Positions 60,199 to 64,000 of a stretch of DNA of 64,000 bases are shown piece after piece. The stretch is from SAR202 cluster bacterium bin22 (GTDB taxonomy: Bacteria; Chloroflexota; Dehalococcoidia; Lucifugimonadales; UBA3495), in contig MPMM01000009.1 of NCBI GenBank assembly GCA_002238505.1, forward strand, positions 1 to 64,000, in the 5' to 3' direction. The stretch's first letter is position 1; each line of letters begins with the position of its first letter. The notes beneath the pieces are model-generated. The model had not been told where the DNA came from and made no database searches. It saw only the letters and a program-made list of their open reading frames with translations. A program made the position numbers and the translations under genes.

Positions 60199-60876
60199 GG
60201 GGAAAGCCTCCAATATAGCGGTAGATTTGGCTGCCACAGGTACCTATCCTATCATAATTCCGGGCCAGGGTTAGATGTCTCCGGGCCGGGGTACAGGGCG
60301 ACGGCACGCTGTAGCTGCCCCCACGGCACCCACCCAGGAAAAATGAAAGTTCTGCGTGATTTGTAGCCATTTATGCACATTTTGTATCTGAGCATGGGCA
60401 CTTGCCGGTCAGCAGTGGACCCGGTTTGACACTTTTCCCAGCCACCAATTCAAAGCTATGGGCGGAGATGCTGAGCCAAAATGGATAATTCTGGTGCGAC
60501 CGGCAAGGCATCGTTTATTCACTCCTGTAACTGTCTGCTCGACTGAAACGGGCCAGTCTCCTGTAACTGCCCACTCTCATAGTAGGCGAGGGTTACGCAG
60601 TCGGGACAGGGGCGAGTGTCAGTAATTCGGAAGGCAGGAAGGGGGTACGCAGAGTGAAAGGGCCTGGTCTGAATTTGCGGGCGGATTGAGTACACCTGTT
60701 GATGATATCGGGCAGCGCCAAGGCAGACACCCAGGTCTGCCCCTGTGGGCCTTTCCGGGATACCCTGATGTGCAGCGCCGCCGGACAGGCAGGACGGCAG
60801 GGCCGTACATTTACCATCTGGTAAGATACCGGCAGCTACAGAAAACCGAACCAATATTAAGACAGGGAGGCATGCC
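60199..60876. other. Divergent spacer with 340-bp repeat F
   Basis: The repeat occupies 60326-60663. A possible -10 (TAAGAT at 60822-60827) precedes the MmgE/PrpD gene. No gene is supported. Confidence 0.6.
60326..60663 (-). repeat. 340-bp repeat F, copy 2 (inverted to 14597-14936)
   Basis: The minus strand reads the same blocks as copy 1, including ACTGACACTCGCCCCTGTCC, TGAGAGTGGGCAGTTACAGG, CTGACCGGCAAGTGCCC and CAGATACAAAATG. No open frame spans the copies in common. Confidence 0.8.
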
Positions 60877-62250
60877 ATGACTGCAGCCAAGCCCGATTAC
60901 CTGGACAAGCTCGCCCAGTTTGTGGTGGGCGCGCGCCTGGAAGACCTGTCTGAATCCACGGTTGCCGCCGCCCGCGATGTGGCGCTGGACACAATTGGCG
61001 CCATACTGGCCGGCAGCAGACTGCCGGAGAACGGCAACCTGGCCCGACTGGCCCCAACCCTCAGCGGGGCGGGCCAGGCAACTATCATGGGTCACGCGGT
61101 CGGCAAGGTCCAGCCCGTGTTTGCCGCCATGGTCAACGCCACCGCCGGGGTGGCGCTGGAACTGGACGAAGGCAGCCGCCTGGGCGGTGGTCATCCGTCC
61201 ATCCACGTTATGCCCGGGGCCATTGCCGTGGCCGAGGAACTGAACGCCACGGGGAAGGCCGCGCTGGAAGCGGTTATTGTCGGATACGAGGTCACCTCGC
61301 GCATTGGTTCCGGGGTGCAGGCCAGGGCCGAAGTTCACTCGCATGGCACGTGGGGCACCATTGGCGCCGCGGCGGCGACGGCGCGGCTGCTGGGGTACGA
61401 CGCGGCGGCCACCCGCCAGGCCATGAACCTGGCCATGTCGATGAGTCCCGCCAACACATGGGCGCCGTGCCTGGAAGGGGCGACCATCCGTAACCTCTAC
61501 CCGGGCCGCTCCGAATTCCAGGGAATTATGGCGGCCTACCTGGGGCAGTGCGGGTTCACGGCCATCAACGACGGTCCCACCGACCTTTACACTACCATCC
61601 TGGGTGAGGGGTTTGACCCGGAAGCGGTGGTGGCGGACTGGGGCAAAGCCGGCCCCGCAGGAATGCTGCGCATCGAGCAGAACTACACCAAGTATCATGC
61701 TTGCTGCCTTTACAACCACCCCATCCTGGACGCTGCCCTGGAGTTGCAGCAACGGGAGGGCTTTGCTGCCGAGGCTGTAAAGCGAATCGATGTTACCGCG
61801 CCGCCCATAGTGCAGATCATGGCCAATCCGGCGCCGGAAAACATGCTGTCGGCCAAATTTTCCATTCCATACGCCGTGGCCGCCGGGCTGGTGGGGGGCG
61901 AAACGGGCGCTCCGGCCTTCTACGACGAGCAGGTGGGGAATCCGGCGGTGCGGTCCCTGGCAGAACGGGTGGTGGTGGCGCCGGACCCGGATATGAACAT
62001 GCGCCGGTACGACTACCCCGCCGCCCGGGTGGCCATAACCCTGGAGGACGGGCGCACCGTGGAGGGTACGGCCAGCGCCCACTACGGCGACAGCCACAAT
62101 CCCCGCCCGAGGGAGGACCTGCTGGGGAAGTTCCGCTCACTGGCGGGAGACAGCCTGGGAGAAGGGGGAACGGAGCAGGTTATTGCCGTTACCGGAAGGC
62201 TGGAAGAACTGGGAAGCATTCGCGAGTTGACCGGATTGCTGGGTGGGTGA
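60877..62250 (+). CDS. MmgE/PrpD-family protein
   Basis: The 457-residue protein matches the MmgE/PrpD family from end to end: DVALDTIGAILAGSRLPENG, AATARLLGYDAAATRQAMNLA, FTAINDGPTDLYTTILGEGF and KYHACCLYNHPILDAALELQ. Members include 2-methylcitrate dehydratase PrpD and cis-aconitate decarboxylase; the substrate here is not resolved. No prpB/prpC neighbour is present. GGGAGG precedes the ATG; a strong terminator follows (62273-62312). Confidence 0.88.
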   Translation: MTAAKPDYLDKLAQFVVGARLEDLSESTVAAARDVALDTIGAILAGSRLPENGNLARLAPTLSGAGQATIMGHAVGKVQPVFAAMVNATAGVALELDEGSRLGGGHPSIHVMPGAIAVAEELNATGKAALEAVIVGYEVTSRIGSGVQARAEVHSHGTWGTIGAAAATARLLGYDAAATRQAMNLAMSMSPANTWAPCLEGATIRNLYPGRSEFQGIMAAYLGQCGFTAINDGPTDLYTTILGEGFDPEAVVADWGKAGPAGMLRIEQNYTKYHACCLYNHPILDAALELQQREGFAAEAVKRIDVTAPPIVQIMANPAPENMLSAKFSIPYAVAAGLVGGETGAPAFYDEQVGNPAVRSLAERVVVAPDPDMNMRRYDYPAARVAITLEDGRTVEGTASAHYGDSHNPRPREDLLGKFRSLAGDSLGEGGTEQVIAVTGRLEELGSIRELTGLLGG

Positions 62251-62272
62251 GTAAACCTCGGGACAAGACAAG

Positions 62273-62312
62273 AATCGGCGCTCCCCTGTAATTCGGGGGA
62301 GCGCCGATTTTT
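62273..62312 (+). terminator. Strong Rho-independent terminator
   Basis: AATCGGCGCTCCCC and GGGGAGCGCCGATT form a 14-bp stem with a run of T after it. It ends the MmgE/PrpD transcript. Confidence 0.9.
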
Positions 62313-62440
62313 GCGTTGATGGGCAGGGCTGGAGCGCGTTGGTGGTGGCCCCCTTACCATGCTTGAATGGTAAGGGGGCGGCTTCCGGGTCGATTAAGCT
62401 GTCCGCCTACGCTGGCGGGTCGGCCCGGGCGCGTAACGGC

Positions 62441-63166
62441 CTAGGTGAAGATGCCCAGGGGGTTGAGAGAGCGTGGAACGTCGGTAACGTCCATTTCTTC
62501 CTTGCGCTTCATGAAGTTGACCACCAGGTAGGTCAGGGGAGTGGCGGCGGACTCGTAGAGAATCTTGACTATCCACTGGGCCAGGGCCGCGCCGAGCAGG
62601 GCCGTGCCGGACCAGTCGCTGAAGACGCCGAAGGCAATGAAGATGAAGATGAAGGAGTCGAGACCCTGCCCCACGATGGTGGAACCGATGGTGCGGACGA
62701 AGAGCAGCCTTCCCTGCATCTTGTATTTGAGCAAGGCCAGGACAGTAGAGTTGGAAAATTCGCCAACCAAGTACGCAATAAACGATGCTACGAGGATGCC
62801 CGGAACCTGACCCAATATACGGTCGTATGATGCTTGATCCGATTCTCCCCAGAAGAAGGCGCCCGGGATAATGCCCGCGACCCAAAGCGCTATCACTACC
62901 AGCAGGTTCATGGCAAAGCCCAGCCAGATGACACCGCGGGCAATTCGGAAACCATATACCTCGGTAAGCACGTCACCCACGATGTAGCTGATGGGGAAAA
63001 TGATGATGGAGGCGGGTAGTATTATTGCCGGGTCGCCAAACCACTGGATGGAGAAAAGGTTTTCAATGGGCAAAATCGTGATGGTCCTTACCGCAATGAT
63101 GTTTGACACAATCAGAACGGTGATAAACAGGGCCACGACAACAACAAAGGTTCCGGTGAATCGCAT
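62441..63166 (-). CDS. yhhQ: Queuosine-precursor transporter (VUT/YhhQ family)
   Basis: The 241-residue membrane protein has six to seven helices and the family motifs IFPISYIVGDVLTEVYGFR and RTIGSTIVGQGLDSFIFIFI. YhhQ proteins import the queuine precursors preQ0 or preQ1. It lies 62 bp downstream of queF on the same strand, which agrees with a queuosine function. Start ATG 63166. Confidence 0.9.
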   Translation of the reverse strand: MRFTGTFVVVVALFITVLIVSNIIAVRTITILPIENLFSIQWFGDPAIILPASIIIFPISYIVGDVLTEVYGFRIARGVIWLGFAMNLLVVIALWVAGIIPGAFFWGESDQASYDRILGQVPGILVASFIAYLVGEFSNSTVLALLKYKMQGRLLFVRTIGSTIVGQGLDSFIFIFIAFGVFSDWSGTALLGAALAQWIVKILYESAATPLTYLVVNFMKRKEEMDVTDVPRSLNPLGIFT

Positions 63167-63228
63167 AACTGCCTCCGAGAGGTCGGGTGTACGCCGGGCT
63201 CACTACAGCGCTAAACAGAAAGCCGGGG

Positions 63229-63657
63229 CTACTTCCCCGGCTCCTGGTACTCCACAATTACATCGGTGTGAATGCCGCCCCGGACCTTGTAGTCCAGCTC
63301 TATTCTCATCCGCCGGGGACAGCAGCAGGCCACCAGGTCCTGGAGGATTCGGTTGGCGGCGTGTTCCTGAACGATGCCCACATCCCGGAAAGACAGCAGG
63401 TAGTACTTGAAGGACTTCAGCTCGATGCAGCTTTCGCCGGGGACGTAGGTTATGGTCAGGGTGCCGTAATCGGGCAGGCCGGTCCAGGGGCAGACGGCGG
63501 TAAACTCGTCGGTGTCGATGATTACCTCGGTTTCCTGGCCTGGATACTCGTACTGAAAGGCCATCAGGCATTCGGTATCTATGGACGCGTCCTGTCGAAT
63601 ATCAACGCGCCGATCGAGGCCTTCGTATTGGTCCTTGAGTTCAGGTATGGTGGCCAT
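63229..63657 (-). CDS. queF: NADPH-dependent preQ0 reductase QueF
   Basis: The 142-residue unimodular (type I) enzyme reduces 7-cyano-7-deazaguanine to preQ1. It has the catalytic Cys in EFTAVCPWTGLPDYGTLTI (usually CPVTG) and the fingerprint CIELKSFKYYLLSFRD, plus GIVQEHAANRIL. ATG 63657 has AGGTG upstream; an earlier in-frame start at 63783 lies inside the promoter. It forms an operon with yhhQ. Confidence 0.95.
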   Translation of the reverse strand: MATIPELKDQYEGLDRRVDIRQDASIDTECLMAFQYEYPGQETEVIIDTDEFTAVCPWTGLPDYGTLTITYVPGESCIELKSFKYYLLSFRDVGIVQEHAANRILQDLVACCCPRRMRIELDYKVRGGIHTDVIVEYQEPGK

Positions 63658-63700
63658 AGTTTCACCTGCAAGTTCCGGAGAGCATTGTATTAGTTGACAT

Positions 63701-63729
63701 ATATTAAATATGTTTTGGGTATGTGTCAA
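63701..63729 (-). promoter_or_regulatory. queF-yhhQ promoter
   Basis: On the minus strand, TTGACA (63729-63724) and TAATAT (63706-63701) are separated by exactly 17 bp, the best sigma-70-like promoter in the window. No preQ1 riboswitch core was recognised in the short leader. Confidence 0.75.
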
Positions 63730-63795
63730 AAGAAAAGAGCCAGGCACGGGACTAAAGCGCTCATGAACTTGCGCCGCAAGCAACGAATTACTGAA

Positions 63796-63823
63796 TTGCC
63801 TTGACGAAATCAGACGCTATAAT
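63796..63823 (+). promoter_or_regulatory. Promoter of the sulfurtransferase gene
   Basis: TTGCCT, a 16-bp spacer and TATAAT lie about 40 bases upstream of the ATG at 63861. Confidence 0.65.
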
Positions 63824-63860
63824 TGTGACCAGCAGCAAGTTAATTTTGGAGGAAATGAAA

Positions 63861-64000
63861 ATGGCAGATTACGCCCATCCCGAGTCTCTGGTAAGCACCG
63901 AATGGGTGGCGGAACATGGCAGCGACGCCAACGTGCGCCTGATAGAGGTGGACGTGGACACTGCGGCCTACGAGCAGGGTCACGTCGCTGGCGCCGTGGG
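63861..64000 (+). CDS. Sulfurtransferase (rhodanese-type), N-terminal part
   Basis: The first 46 residues are visible: [20 protein letters not shown], followed by [20 protein letters not shown]. This is the start of a thiosulfate/3-mercaptopyruvate sulfurtransferase, whose conserved opening is LVSTEWLAEH and which has GHIPGA before the catalytic domain. GGAGG lies eight bases before the ATG at 63861. The catalytic Cys would be beyond the window, so completeness cannot be judged. Confidence 0.8.
   Translation, partial: MADYAHPESLVSTEWVAEHGSDANVRLIEVDVDTAAYEQGHVAGAV

Noticed and set aside
63658-63783. preQ1 riboswitch before queF
   Set aside because: No class I or II pseudoknot pattern was recognised in the roughly 50-base leader; the -10/-35 boxes occupy the rest.

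Overview
This 64-kb window is GC-rich chromosomal DNA from a bacterium that most resembles a Chloroflexota member, probably a Dehalococcoidia/SAR202-like lineage. That is an inference. It rests on gene order (der-plsY-gpsA; sufBCDSU; rpsB-tsf-pyrH-frr-uppS-cdsA-dxr-rseP), flavin-dependent luciferase-like monooxygenases, hpnCDE squalene genes, and spacers full of GTAGGGGCG...CGCCCCTAC and CCTGAGC..GTCGAAGG repeats. No rRNA, tRNA, CRISPR array or prophage was seen.

Layout. 1-1060: 5' end of an IS30-family transposase and a repeat-rich spacer. 1061-6081: argF, a GxxExxY remnant, der-plsY and gpsA (arginine, ribosome assembly, phospholipid precursors). 6254-14280: mostly minus-strand singletons: a SufU paralogue, DUF1330, DinB, a hydrolase, rnhA, a DUF104/PIN toxin-antitoxin pair, an internally duplicated pgpA, a zincin and nfo, plus a plus-strand peptide-type binding lipoprotein. 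15025-24195: amino-acid-binding lipoprotein, MFS carrier, Xer recombinase, and dprA-topA. 25850-31365: complete sufBCDSU operon for Fe-S cluster assembly. 32002-43209: a translation and envelope block carrying two insertions (a foreign-looking membrane ORF between rpsB and tsf, and a Pro-rich segment inside cdsA) and three accessory genes before rseP. 43326-52360: methyltransferase, two luciferase-like oxidoreductases, a GMC oxidoreductase, a coiled-coil gene between 268-bp direct repeats, an acyl-CoA dehydrogenase, and a HIT-yqeK pair. 52341-58688: aldolase, epimerase, hpnE, hpnD, hpnC and a prenyl synthase, all on the minus strand. These would make prenyl diphosphate and then squalene. 58853-64000: two small hypothetical genes, a cupin, an MmgE/PrpD gene, queF-yhhQ (queuosine) and the start of a sulfurtransferase.

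The most distinctive content is the repeat landscape. There are at least six dispersed non-coding families, including MITE-like elements with terminal inverted repeats, a 340-bp pair in inverted orientation 45 kb apart, and direct repeats around the coiled-coil gene. Several proteins also carry in-frame duplications or altered motifs (PgpA, CdsA, RseP, TopA, ArgF, GpsA, HIT, epimerase). I found no clearly new multi-gene defence or biosynthetic system. The coiled-coil cassette and the repeat families are the best candidates for undescribed biology.
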